A DNA stretch of 64,000 nucleotides. Source: Microcoleus vaginatus WJT46-NPBG5 (GTDB lineage: Bacteria; Cyanobacteriota; Cyanobacteriia; Cyanobacteriales; Oscillatoriaceae). The stretch is from contig JAHHHM010000003.1 in NCBI GenBank assembly GCA_019359355.1, forward strand, positions 186,001 through 250,000, in the 5' to 3' direction. The notes beneath the pieces were generated by a model, which searched no databases, was not told the origin of the DNA, and worked only from the letters and a program-made list of their open reading frames with translations. This document shows, one piece after another, positions 8,383-16,540 of the stretch (the first letter of the stretch is position 1; each line of letters opens with the position of its first letter). Position numbers and translations under genes: made by a program.

Positions 8383-9570
8383 CTACCATGTCACCTGCAC
8401 TCGCTCTTGGACAACGCGCCGGTAGACATTCTCAGTCTGTAGCGCCAGCTTTGGCCAACTAAACCGGCGTTCTAAATCATTGTAAGCATTATCAACGAGC
8501 CACTGGGCGTAACCAGGGTTCTTCAACACCTCCAGAATGCCCCAAGCTAAAGAATGATAATTGTTCACCCAAGTCACGATGCCGGTTTTGGAGTGCTGCA
8601 CAACCTCTGGCAAACCGCCGGTATCTGAAACGACAACCGGCACCCGCGCCGCAAAACTTTCTAGGGCCACAATGCCAAACGGTTCGTACAGACTGGGGAA
8701 AACCGCACAATTCGCAATTGCCTGAAATTTATGCAAATCATCTTCGGGCATAAAGCCGGTGAAATAGCAATGATCCCAAATCCCAATATCCCAGGCAGCT
8801 TTCTTCAAATGGTCAGTAGGGCCACCGCCAATAATTACAAATTTAACATGACCTCCCATTTCCGCAATCACTTTGGGCGCGGCACTTAGGAGGACAGAGA
8901 CACCCTTTTCATAGCTCATCCGGCCCACATAATAGACGATTCTCTCATCATCAGCAGCAAAGCGCCGGCGGAAGTTCCAAGCGTCAAATTGGTGCAAGCG
9001 CGGTTTCTTCTCCGAACGGATGCCATTGTAAATCACATCCACCTTGTCCCACGGACTATTTAAAGCCAACGCCACCTCTCGCCGCATATAGTCGCTGCAG
9101 ACAATGACGCGCCATGCGTTATAAACCAAATCTTTTTCTTTGCCGCTAATGTAGCGGTGCTCGTCCTTGTAGATGCCATTGTACCGGCCATATTCTGTGG
9201 CGTGGATGGTGGCAATCAGGGGCACCTTAAAATTGTGCTTCAGGGCAATTGCGGCATCTCCCACCAGCCAATCATGGGCGTGGATTAAATCAAAAGGGCC
9301 TTCTTCTAACATCAACTTGCCCCCATGATGGCCCATGCTGATATTCATGTTGCCAATCCACTGGAAAAAGTCGTGATTGTGACCCACCGGCACCCGATGC
9401 ACCCGAATTCCATCCACCACCTCATACATGGGTGCGTGGCCAAACTCTACGGTGATCAAATGAACCTCATGTCCCAACTTCACTAATTCCGGATATAACT
9501 CCGCCACATGGCGAGCAATTCCTCCCACAAGTCTGGGTGGAAATTCCCAACTCAATACAAGAATTTTCAT
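8383..9570 (-). CDS. Glycosyltransferase family 4 (GT-B fold)
   Basis: The product has 395 residues from the ATG at 9570 (MKILVLSWEFPP); an upstream ATG at 9585 adds five non-conserved residues. The N-terminal domain begins with the glycogen-synthase-like signature SWEFPPRLVGGIARHVAEL and has a FDLIHAHDWL segment. The C-terminal nucleotide-sugar domain has YVGRMSYEKG, IIGGGP and the E-x7-E donor-binding motif in SLYEPFGIVALE. GT4 enzymes transfer a sugar from a nucleotide sugar with retention of configuration, usually to polysaccharides or lipids. No cell-surface gene cluster surrounds it, so the acceptor is unknown. Convergent with the CHAT operon. Confidence 0.92.
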   Translation of the reverse strand: MKILVLSWEFPPRLVGGIARHVAELYPELVKLGHEVHLITVEFGHAPMYEVVDGIRVHRVPVGHNHDFFQWIGNMNISMGHHGGKLMLEEGPFDLIHAHDWLVGDAAIALKHNFKVPLIATIHATEYGRYNGIYKDEHRYISGKEKDLVYNAWRVIVCSDYMRREVALALNSPWDKVDVIYNGIRSEKKPRLHQFDAWNFRRRFAADDERIVYYVGRMSYEKGVSVLLSAAPKVIAEMGGHVKFVIIGGGPTDHLKKAAWDIGIWDHCYFTGFMPEDDLHKFQAIANCAVFPSLYEPFGIVALESFAARVPVVVSDTGGLPEVVQHSKTGIVTWVNNYHSLAWGILEVLKNPGYAQWLVDNAYNDLERRFSWPKLALQTENVYRRVVQERVQVTW

Positions 9571-9817
9571 CGTTTTAAATCTCAATCAAGGATTTGTAGA
9601 ACTTTACATAAACTTATGAATGTTTATCACGTTAATATCCCCAGAATGGCACAAAAAAAATCGTTCCGCCTAAACTTTTTTGAAAGAATGACCGGGTTAG
9701 GCGTTAGAGGAAGCAGACATGAGGGATAAGGGCGAATCATGTGTTTCTCTTAGTTTCCCCCTACCCATACCGTTCTTGTTAGCGCAGCCATGGCCTATGC
9801 CATAACGCCCCATTCCC
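9571..9817. other. Spacer between two glycosyl-transfer genes
   Basis: About 250 bp between the DUF2079 gene and the GT4 gene, both read leftward. No gene supported; a minus-strand frame across it overlaps the DUF2079 C-terminus in another frame and is a shadow. No clear hairpin was seen. Confidence 0.4.
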
Positions 9818-11446
9818 CTAGACTGGTTTCTGCAAGATGGGTTCAATTTCTTTGCGAAAAGCTTGCCATGCCGCGACAGCAGCCGGTTCAGCAGCAGCCC
9901 CCTTTTGCATAAAAATAACCCCATCTTTAAAGCCAACAATGCCATATTCTCCGTTCCCCGTGACCTGCTCGATCACCGGCACCATTTCCTTCGTCAATTT
10001 ATGCCGATCACTTTTAAAGGCAACTTGGTACTGCTGTAATTGCCACAAGTCAGCAATTGCATAGTCAACTTTCTCAATTTCCCTGGCATCATTGCGTAGC
10101 TGTAAATCAGGGAAGCGAAGGATTTCTCGCCGGCTAGACAGGTGGGGCACAATATAGGTGCTCGCAGAAACGCTGGCATCTGGGGGAATTTGTTTTAAAA
10201 ATGAGCGGATGTAACCCACATGATGCCACTGTCTAGGCAGTGACACATACACCCAAGGCTGAATTGAATCTGGAATTAGGAAAGAAAAGGTTCGATTCGG
10301 GTTGGAGGTTAAGGAAAATATCAAGGAAAGGCCGATACAAACCGTCCAAAACCGCCGAAATGAAGGCTTTTTAAACCATTCTGGATGGTAGTGCCACCAG
10401 AGAATCGCGCCGTAAAATAGCCCCGGTACAACTGCCATTGCATAGCGAATATTAATCGCAATCGAAGACTCGCCGCGCTGCATGAAAATTTGCAGCAAGG
10501 GAAATCCGGCAATTGCCCAAGAAGCCGGTGAGAGTGCCGGCACAAATGCCAAGGGCAACCATTGACCAAGCAAATATTTAATCGTGCCAAAAAATGGTGA
10601 AAATAATTCTGCAATCAAGCGCCAGGGTTTACTGATAATAGCCCAAAGAATATCTAGTGTAGTGGCTTGGTCATTATCCACAAACTGACCAAAGCGCTCT
10701 ATCATGAACCGGCGAGAAATATCGTGGGAAAACAACGGCATGATTGCATTGGTGAGAAGCACCATATAGGCAAAGCTGAGAGTGCATATCGCTAAGCCAA
10801 CGCGGGGAAATCGTTTACTGACAATTGCATAAAAACCGACGCCAAATAAGATAACACCGCTATCTTCCCTAACGGCTAAAATCAAAATTGCCAAGAGCCA
10901 AAATAGCCACCACCAGCGTTTTTCCATCGCCAGTAGCAGCCCAAATACAAACAGGGGGATCTGACAGAGGTCGTGGAAGTTTGATAAAGTTGGGCCAATT
11001 ATGGCATTGGCTGCATAAAAGCTGACGGCGATCCAGGCTGATAAGGTTGGCTCTAGATACTCTCTAGCCAGTAAATACAGCACCCCGCCGGCACAGGTGA
11101 CTAAGGTTACCTGCAAAATAATCAGGGTCACGGGGGAGGGAAACAAGGCGTACAAAGGCAGCCACAGCAACAAAGCTGGGGTAAAATGCTGCCCTAGCCG
11201 GTGGTAAAAAACCTCTGGAACTTGGCCATCGTGAACGACGTTGGTCGATAGGGTGGAAGAGAGAGAACTTTGAAAGAAACGACCGTGAATGCCATTCCAA
11301 AAGACCTGGTTAAAAATGCCTTGGTCATAGGAGGCGTAGAAACTGAAGTGCCGGTGTAGCGTGAAGATTAGGCTGAGGACAAAAAACGCAACCGCAACAC
11401 TCACCACCAACCGCCAGGGATCTTTATGCAAGCGCAACAACATCAC
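9818..11446 (-). CDS. DUF2079 polytopic membrane protein
   Basis: The product has 542 residues and about ten hydrophobic segments, starting at residue 14. It carries the DUF2079 hallmarks: FYASYDQGIFNQVFWNGIHG after the first helix, a VFYHRLGQHFTPALLLWLPL segment and LSNFHDLCQ. The family resembles GT-C type (mannosyltransferase-like) integral membrane enzymes, with the catalytic acidic residue in the first external loop (D of YDQGIFNQ). The soluble C-terminal part (about 400-540) includes SLPRQWHHVGYIRSFLKQIP and probably faces the periplasm. It lies upstream of the GT4 gene on the same strand with a gap of about 250 bp, so co-function in glycan assembly is possible but unproven. Confidence 0.85.
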   Translation of the reverse strand: MMLLRLHKDPWRLVVSVAVAFFVLSLIFTLHRHFSFYASYDQGIFNQVFWNGIHGRFFQSSLSSTLSTNVVHDGQVPEVFYHRLGQHFTPALLLWLPLYALFPSPVTLIILQVTLVTCAGGVLYLLAREYLEPTLSAWIAVSFYAANAIIGPTLSNFHDLCQIPLFVFGLLLAMEKRWWWLFWLLAILILAVREDSGVILFGVGFYAIVSKRFPRVGLAICTLSFAYMVLLTNAIMPLFSHDISRRFMIERFGQFVDNDQATTLDILWAIISKPWRLIAELFSPFFGTIKYLLGQWLPLAFVPALSPASWAIAGFPLLQIFMQRGESSIAINIRYAMAVVPGLFYGAILWWHYHPEWFKKPSFRRFWTVCIGLSLIFSLTSNPNRTFSFLIPDSIQPWVYVSLPRQWHHVGYIRSFLKQIPPDASVSASTYIVPHLSSRREILRFPDLQLRNDAREIEKVDYAIADLWQLQQYQVAFKSDRHKLTKEMVPVIEQVTGNGEYGIVGFKDGVIFMQKGAAAEPAAVAAWQAFRKEIEPILQKPV

Positions 11447-11713
11447 TCACCCACTTTGACATAATGTTAAGGCTCTCATGTTAAACTCACCGGCTCAAGA
11501 TATCCCTGCTGTTTCACCTGCCCGTGAAGGGGTGCCGGCCACTTACACACAATGCCATACCAACGACAGATGCGTAACATGATGATTTATACACCCAAAC
11601 AGGTTAATTTAGATATATAAAGAAAAAAGAAAGATATTTTCCTCAGCAGGGTTCGATTAGCTCCCTGTGAAAAATGCATAACCTATTTACCAGCGTCGCT
11701 CGAAAGGGATTGG
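11447..11713. promoter_or_regulatory. Divergent promoter region upstream of sasA
   Basis: This 267-bp region lies between the divergent DUF2079 and sasA genes. A short hairpin (CAGGG at about 11647 pairing with CCCTG at about 11664, loop about 11 nt) lies roughly 45 bp before the sasA start. No tRNA or gene is visible. Promoter function is inferred from gene orientation only. Confidence 0.35.
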
Positions 11714-12889
11714 ATGTTAGCATCTTCTGAAAAGCCTACCAACTCTGATGCACCTTTACAGCTGCTGCTGTTTGTAGATAAACGTCCGAACTCCCGGCAC
11801 CATATCCGGCAAATTCGCCATTATCTGCAAGCAGTGAAGACAGATTACCCCTTTGATCTGCAGATCGTTGATGTGGGAGAACATCCCTATTTAGCGGAAC
11901 ACTTTAAGCTCATCGCCACGCCGGCGCTGATTAAAATTCATCCTGAACCGAGGCAAATTCTTGCCGGCACAAATTTGGTTGCCCAATTAGAAAATTGCTG
12001 GTCTCGGTGGCAGCGCTGTGCTGCCGAATATGTATCTCACTTAAAGTCTAAAGCCGAGTCACTCGAAGTCGTCACTACAGAAACTTGCATCAGTTCGGTG
12101 ACTTATTCGGCGGAAATGATGCGACTGTCGGACGAAATTTTTTGCCTGAAGCAAGAAAAAGAAGAATTGCTGGAACAGCTACAGTTCAAAGACCGGCTAA
12201 TTGCGATGCTAGCGCACGATCTCCGCAATCCCCTCACGGCTGCCTCGATTGCGCTAGAAACCTTAGAGTCTAATTATGCGCCGCAGAATGGCAGAAATTT
12301 TAGCTTAACGCCGGCCTTAACCGCTCAGTTAATCAAACACGCCCGTACTCAAACGCGTTTTATTAACCGCATGATCACCGATCTTTTGCAAGCGGCGAAC
12401 GGTTCAAATGCTCAATTACACATTCACCCCCAACCGCTCAATCTTGGAAATCTCTGCGAAGATGCGATTGAACAATTTAAAGATCGCTTAAGCCAAAAAT
12501 CCCAGATTTTGAAAACAGATATTCCCAGTGATTTACCGAAAGTTTATGCCGATCAAGAGCGGGTGCGCCAAGTAATCGTTAATCTTTTGGATAATGCCAT
12601 TAAATATACGCTTGAGGGCGGCATCATTCAAGTCTCTGTCCTTCACCGCACGACTCAAAAAATTCAGGTAAGTATTTGCGATAATGGTTTAGGAATTCCG
12701 AAGGAAAATCAACAGCACATTTTTGAAGACCATTTCCGCCTAAAACGCGATGAAACTCAAGACGGTTATGGAATCGGTCTTTCTTTATGCCAGCGGATCA
12801 TTCGGGCGCATCACGGCCAAATTTGGGTGGATTCTGTTCCCGATCAAGGCAGTTGTTTCCACTTTACACTGCCGGTTTATCGGAAATAA
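11714..12889 (+). CDS. sasA: Circadian clock-associated histidine kinase SasA
   Basis: The product has 391 residues, the usual size of SasA. Residues about 17-105 are the KaiB-like thioredoxin-fold sensor ([37 protein letters not shown]). A linker follows, then the HisKA dimerisation domain with His168 in [14 protein letters not shown], and the ATPase domain with N-box [11 protein letters not shown]1 DNGLGIP and G2 GYGIGLSLC. SasA docks on KaiC, autophosphorylates and passes phosphate to RpaA, which drives rhythmic transcription (established). The other kai genes and rpaA are not in this window, which is usual. It is divergent from the DUF2079 gene across 267 bp that must hold both promoters. 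Confidence 0.95.
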   Translation: MLASSEKPTNSDAPLQLLLFVDKRPNSRHHIRQIRHYLQAVKTDYPFDLQIVDVGEHPYLAEHFKLIATPALIKIHPEPRQILAGTNLVAQLENCWSRWQRCAAEYVSHLKSKAESLEVVTTETCISSVTYSAEMMRLSDEIFCLKQEKEELLEQLQFKDRLIAMLAHDLRNPLTAASIALETLESNYAPQNGRNFSLTPALTAQLIKHARTQTRFINRMITDLLQAANGSNAQLHIHPQPLNLGNLCEDAIEQFKDRLSQKSQILKTDIPSDLPKVYADQERVRQVIVNLLDNAIKYTLEGGIIQVSVLHRTTQKIQVSICDNGLGIPKENQQHIFEDHFRLKRDETQDGYGIGLSLCQRIIRAHHGQIWVDSVPDQGSCFHFTLPVYRK

Positions 12890-13043
12890 ACATCTATGTT
12901 TAAAAAAATTTAACTGTTTAATTTATTCCAGTTTATCGTTAAGGATAAGGGAAAAATTCTGAAGGCATGAATTTTGAGTTAGGTTCCTCAATTCAAAGTC
13001 ACGAATTCAAAATTTTATTCCCTTTACTAGAATTTTTTAAGAT

Positions 13044-13379
13044 TTAATCAATCAGTTTCAGCGTTCCCCGACGCACGCAGTAAAGTATCCGGGTAATAAT
13101 TGCTTGATGGTCTTCACTAAGCGAATTACGCAACGTCGCTTCTTGCAGGAGAGAGCAATCTTTACGAGTGATACTGCCTGTGCTCAAGCTGCGAGCAAAT
13201 AATTCTTCGAGCGTAACTGAACTAAAGCTGTTTCTATATGTGCTTTCCAGCAGACCCTGAGATTTCATTGTTCTACGCAAACTCGATTCGTTCAATATGC
13301 TTGATTGCTCGAGCGTAGTAGGTGATGTGTTCCATGAATGTTTGTGAAAAGATTTGGCTGTGTCGGTGACAAAAGTCAT
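13044..13379 (-). CDS. Small conserved cyanobacterial protein
   Basis: The product has 111 residues. The N-terminal half is Ser/Thr-rich and probably disordered. The C-terminal 50 residues (LEELFARSLSTGSITRKDC ... IITRILYCVRRGTLKLID) resemble a helical module common in small cyanobacterial proteins, where a basic VRRG segment precedes a hydrophobic acid-ended tail. No function is known to me. Transcribed opposite to sasA and psbQ. About 245 bp of non-coding, AT-rich DNA separates it from psbQ. Confidence 0.6.
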   Translation of the reverse strand: MTFVTDTAKSFHKHSWNTSPTTLEQSSILNESSLRRTMKSQGLLESTYRNSFSSVTLEELFARSLSTGSITRKDCSLLQEATLRNSLSEDHQAIITRILYCVRRGTLKLID

Positions 13380-13624
13380 TGACAGATATAAAATAATTTA
13401 GTATATAAACGGCTCAATTTGCTAGCTACGCCAATCAAAACGTTCTGGGCAAGCGGGCGACTTAAGTTAAGGTTGCCATTAAGCAGAGAAGCCGGCACTG
13501 TAACCCTTAGCAGTCTGTGTGGGCCATTAGATTATTGATCCTTGGCAGCGAAGCGCCGATTTCTGCCCCCCCATGTTGATATATTTTTGTTGGCAAGACT
13601 ATTCAGTAGTTAATCGCACAAATA

Positions 13625-14074
13625 ATGTTTACCGCACGCTATCGTTCAATCCTGGCCGGCATTCTGGCAATTCTGACTGTGTTTGTGGTCAGCTGTAGCA
13701 GTCCGACAGCAACCAAGCCTCCCACCTACACCACGGCTCAAATTGAGCAAATTCACAAATACGTCCCAAAAATCACTGATTTGCGCGATCGTATGGGAGC
13801 ACTGCCAAGCCTGCTCAAAAACCGCGACTGGGTAAATGTGCAGACGTTTATTCATGGCCCTTTAGGCAGCCTGCGTCAAGACATGGCCTACCTCACCCAA
13901 AATCTCCTTCCCAAAGAACAGTCGGCAGCGCGTCAAGCAGCTAAAGACATTTTTGTTCATCTAGAGGCGCTTGATAAAGCTGCTCAAGAGAGCAACTATG
14001 AATTAGCCGTGCAAAATTTCGGGGAAGCGATGAAGGATTTCAACGCCTTCTTGCAGGCAATTCCCCAAGTGTGA
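13625..14074 (+). CDS. psbQ: Photosystem II lipoprotein PsbQ (CyanoQ)
   Basis: The product has 149 residues. It has a lipoprotein signal with hydrophobic core residues 8-22 and the lipobox VVSC, so Cys24 should be lipidated. The mature part is a four-helix bundle typical of CyanoQ: YTTAQIEQIHKYVPKITDLRDR, a W-containing DWVNVQTFIHGPLG segment and AMKDFNAFLQAIPQ at the end. CyanoQ binds the lumenal face of photosystem II and stabilises the oxygen-evolving complex with PsbO, PsbU and PsbV (established). Monocistronic; followed by a strong inverted repeat at 14099-14141. Confidence 0.92.
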   Translation: MFTARYRSILAGILAILTVFVVSCSSPTATKPPTYTTAQIEQIHKYVPKITDLRDRMGALPSLLKNRDWVNVQTFIHGPLGSLRQDMAYLTQNLLPKEQSAARQAAKDIFVHLEALDKAAQESNYELAVQNFGEAMKDFNAFLQAIPQV

Positions 14075-14098
14075 TCGAGTTTAAAGTTTAAAGTTTGG

Positions 14099-14141
14099 AG
14101 TTTAGAGTTTAGATTGAGCTTTTAAATCTAAACTCTAAACT
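14099..14141 (+). terminator. 16-bp perfect hairpin after psbQ (STRR-type)
   Basis: AGTTTAGAGTTTAGAT (14099-14114) pairs perfectly with ATCTAAACTCTAAACT (14126-14141) around an 11-nt loop. It sits in a run of heptamer repeats (tttaaag, tttagag) of the short-tandemly-repeated type known in cyanobacteria. It lies 25 bp past the psbQ stop and may end the transcript, but it lacks a GC-rich stem, so the terminator role is uncertain. Confidence 0.5.
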
Positions 14142-14270
14142 TCTTTCTGAAATGAACTCACAACTGTAGGGCAAATCTTCCATATTTAAAGTTTGATCGC
14201 TCTAGTGCAGATAGATACAAGTAAACCGCCACTCTTCCACTCTCCTCCACTCGCCTGCTAGATTAAATTA

Positions 14271-15392
14271 ATGAGTCATGTTGCAGTTATCGGGTGCGGT
14301 GTCGTTGGGGCGATGATCGCTTATGAACTGAGCCGGCTTGAGGGATTAAAAATTACGGTACTCGACCGGCAACCCCCGGCAGAGGCGGCTACGGGCGCGG
14401 CCCTCGGTGTTTTAATGGGCGCGATTTCTCAGAAAGTAAAGGGCAGGGCGTGGCAAATGCGCCTTGCGAGTCTGCAGCGCTATGAAACGTTAATTCCAGA
14501 GTTAGAAGGGCTGACGAATCGCCAAATTCCTTACAACCGGCAGGGTATTTTGATGCTGTGTTTTGCGGATGAGGAGATGGCTAAGTGGCAAATGCTGGCG
14601 GAGATTCGCCAGTCGCAGGGTTTGGCGTTAAAGATTTTAGATAAAGCTGCGGTTAAATCTAACTTTCCTCAACTCGGTTGCCAGCAGCTAGCCGGCGCAA
14701 TTTATTCCCCCCAAGACCGGCAAGTTGATCCGGTGGCGCTGACGCAAGCTTTGGTTGACGCTGCGAGGCGCAATGGCGTGATATTTAAGTTTGGCGTAGC
14801 GGCAGAAGAATTTAATCGGGCCACAACGCCTGATGATCAGCAGGTTTGCCGGCACATTTACACAACAGCCGGACCCATGTCGGTGGACTGGGTTGTGCTG
14901 GCTGCCGGTTTGGGTTCTACCCAGCTAAGTTCAGCATTAAAACAGCCGGTTGAGATTAAACCTGTGCTGGGGCAAGCCTTGCATCTGCGCTTACGGCATC
15001 CTTTAGGGCGTAGGGATTTGCAGCCGGTGATCACCGGCGATGATGTGCATATCGTGCCTTGTGGTGGGTCATTGCAAGCGCCGGGAGATTATTGGGTGGG
15101 GGCGACGGTTGAGTTTCCTGAAAATGGAAATGAGCCGATGGCCGATGCCACCCAGCTTGAAGCAGTTTTGCAACAGGCGATCGCACTTTGCCCAGCGTTA
15201 GCTGAGGCTGCTGTTATTAGAAAGTGGTCAGGTTTGCGCCCTCGCCCAGAAGGACGCCCCGCGCCGGTGATCGGTCATTTAACCGGCTATTCTAATGTTT
15301 TACTCGCCACCGGCCACTATCGCAATGGTGTCTTACTCGCGCCGGCAACTGCTCAAGCTATCTGTCAGTTGATTGCCCCCAACCCTGCCTAG
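14271..15392 (+). CDS. FAD-dependent oxidoreductase (D-amino acid/glycine oxidase family)
   Basis: The product has 373 residues. It opens with the Rossmann FAD-binding motif VIGCGVVGAMIAYELS, followed by the acidic ribose-binding end of strand 2 (ITVLDRQP). The DAO fold continues with YSPQDRQVDPVALTQALVDA, WVVLAAGLGS, and the C-terminal KWSGLRPRPEGRPAPVIG and ATGHYRNGVLLAPATA segments typical of ThiO/glycine oxidase-like enzymes. Family members oxidise glycine, sarcosine or D-amino acids to imino acids with H2O2 release. No thiamine genes are nearby, so thiO cannot be assigned. Convergent with the FHA gene; the two stop codons share the palindrome CTAG at 15389-15392. Confidence 0.88.
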   Translation: MSHVAVIGCGVVGAMIAYELSRLEGLKITVLDRQPPAEAATGAALGVLMGAISQKVKGRAWQMRLASLQRYETLIPELEGLTNRQIPYNRQGILMLCFADEEMAKWQMLAEIRQSQGLALKILDKAAVKSNFPQLGCQQLAGAIYSPQDRQVDPVALTQALVDAARRNGVIFKFGVAAEEFNRATTPDDQQVCRHIYTTAGPMSVDWVVLAAGLGSTQLSSALKQPVEIKPVLGQALHLRLRHPLGRRDLQPVITGDDVHIVPCGGSLQAPGDYWVGATVEFPENGNEPMADATQLEAVLQQAIALCPALAEAAVIRKWSGLRPRPEGRPAPVIGHLTGYSNVLLATGHYRNGVLLAPATAQAICQLIAPNPA

Positions 15393-15745
15393 CCGACCAG
15401 TACCTCCTTTGCCGGCAAGATTTGGGACGTATTTTTAAATACATTTGCCCCCACTTTTATTTGTAGCTGAGGGCCAGAACGCGCCAAGCGTAAAAGCATT
15501 CCATCCACAACCGGCGCTTGAGTGATGAGATTTTCATCCGAATAAGTTCCATTCCCGCCTAAATTTAGAATTTTCCATTTGCACCCCTTACGCTGCAATT
15601 CAACGTGGTAGCGGGAAACCACAGCACTATGGAGAATGACGTGATTATCAGATGATCGCCCGATGCGAATCACTGATTCGTCTTCAAAAGTCCAACTTTG
15701 AGTCGGTAGATTAGGAATTCGATGCACCAAGATCAGAGTAATCAC
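15389..15745 (-). CDS. FHA domain protein
   Basis: The product has 118 residues and is almost entirely one forkhead-associated domain, a phosphothreonine-binding beta sandwich. Signature residues are visible: IRIGRSSDNHVIL (GR motif), VVSRYHVEL (S-R-x-H motif) and LNLGGNGTYSDENLI (N-G-T-Y motif). The protein has no output domain and probably works as an adaptor for Ser/Thr kinases, of which two lie 3-5 kb away; a link is speculative. Its end overlaps the FAD oxidoreductase gene by 4 bp on the other strand. Confidence 0.88.
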   Translation of the reverse strand: MITLILVHRIPNLPTQSWTFEDESVIRIGRSSDNHVILHSAVVSRYHVELQRKGCKWKILNLGGNGTYSDENLITQAPVVDGMLLRLARSGPQLQIKVGANVFKNTSQILPAKEVLVG

Positions 15746-16014
15746 GATCCACCCCGGATAATTAAGTGAGTATACTCATCAAGTGGCGACGAAGTTATCA
15801 AATCAAATGTTTCTCTAAAATTGTTAATTTTAGTCTCACAAATCGTTAAATTTTCTCGATTTTTTCTGTAGAAATGCGGAAATTAAAATTTTATACTTTC
15901 TATAAATTTGGGGGAAATACTGAAAAATTAGCTGTAGTTGTGGCTACATCTGCAAAGCTTTGTTGTATATTACGAAATGTTAACCCCTTGGAAAAATAGT
16001 CACTTCCTCATCCC
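15746..16014. other. AT-rich spacer with divergent promoters
   Basis: This 269-bp AT-rich region separates the divergent FHA and membrane-protein genes. No gene, repeat or RNA is visible. It must hold the promoters of both neighbours. Confidence 0.4.
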
Positions 16015-16503
16015 ATGAGTATGTCAGCAAAGCCTTTCGGTAAACCGCGTCCCCTATGGCGAGTTATTTTCCTCTCTGGAGTTAGCCTGCTGCTGTACTA
16101 TGGCTGGTATAAGTGGATTATTCAAGAAGAGTTGCGCCAATATAACGGTTACGGTTGGTCTGGTACGCGATGTTTATTGCCGTTTGTATTAGGGGTTACC
16201 ATTCCTCAACTGCTGCGGATTTTCGATCCCGATGTTCCGGGATGGTTCGGATGGTTTTCTCTACTGGGAATAGTCTGGATTTATATTGTGCAATTCAAGC
16301 TTTATAACACCGTTAATCAACTCTACCAACAAGCAGGAATGAAAGAACCGCTTGTTGTTTGGTGGATGTTTATTCCCGGATTAAATTTAATTGTGGGATT
16401 GCGGCAAATTCATTTTTTAAGTGAGTTTTGGGCAAAAGAACAAGGGCTGACAGTCAAAAATTCAATTGCTGAAACTTTACCTTTTCTGTCAGCCAATGTT
16501 TAG
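16015..16503 (+). CDS. Small polytopic membrane protein
   Basis: The product has 162 residues from the ATG at 16015; a second ATG at 16021 is equally possible. Three or four hydrophobic segments: about 18-36, 55-70, 76-95 and 120-135 (VVWWMFIPGLNLIVGLRQIH). The composition and the W-M-x-I-P-G-L-N-L motif recall DUF4234-like small membrane proteins, but the match is not secure. Function unknown. Monocistronic. Confidence 0.7.
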   Translation: MSMSAKPFGKPRPLWRVIFLSGVSLLLYYGWYKWIIQEELRQYNGYGWSGTRCLLPFVLGVTIPQLLRIFDPDVPGWFGWFSLLGIVWIYIVQFKLYNTVNQLYQQAGMKEPLVVWWMFIPGLNLIVGLRQIHFLSEFWAKEQGLTVKNSIAETLPFLSANV

Positions 16504-16540
16504 CAAGTAAGTTGGAGAATTCCTGCCTTACCTGAGAGGA

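Noticed and set aside
11640-11675. GGGTTCGATT string resembling a tRNA T-arm
   Set aside because: The stem would enclose an 11-nt loop instead of 7, and no anticodon or acceptor stem is present.
14271-15392. Calling the FAD oxidoreductase thiO
   Set aside because: The family fits, but no thiamine gene is nearby and the family has several substrates.
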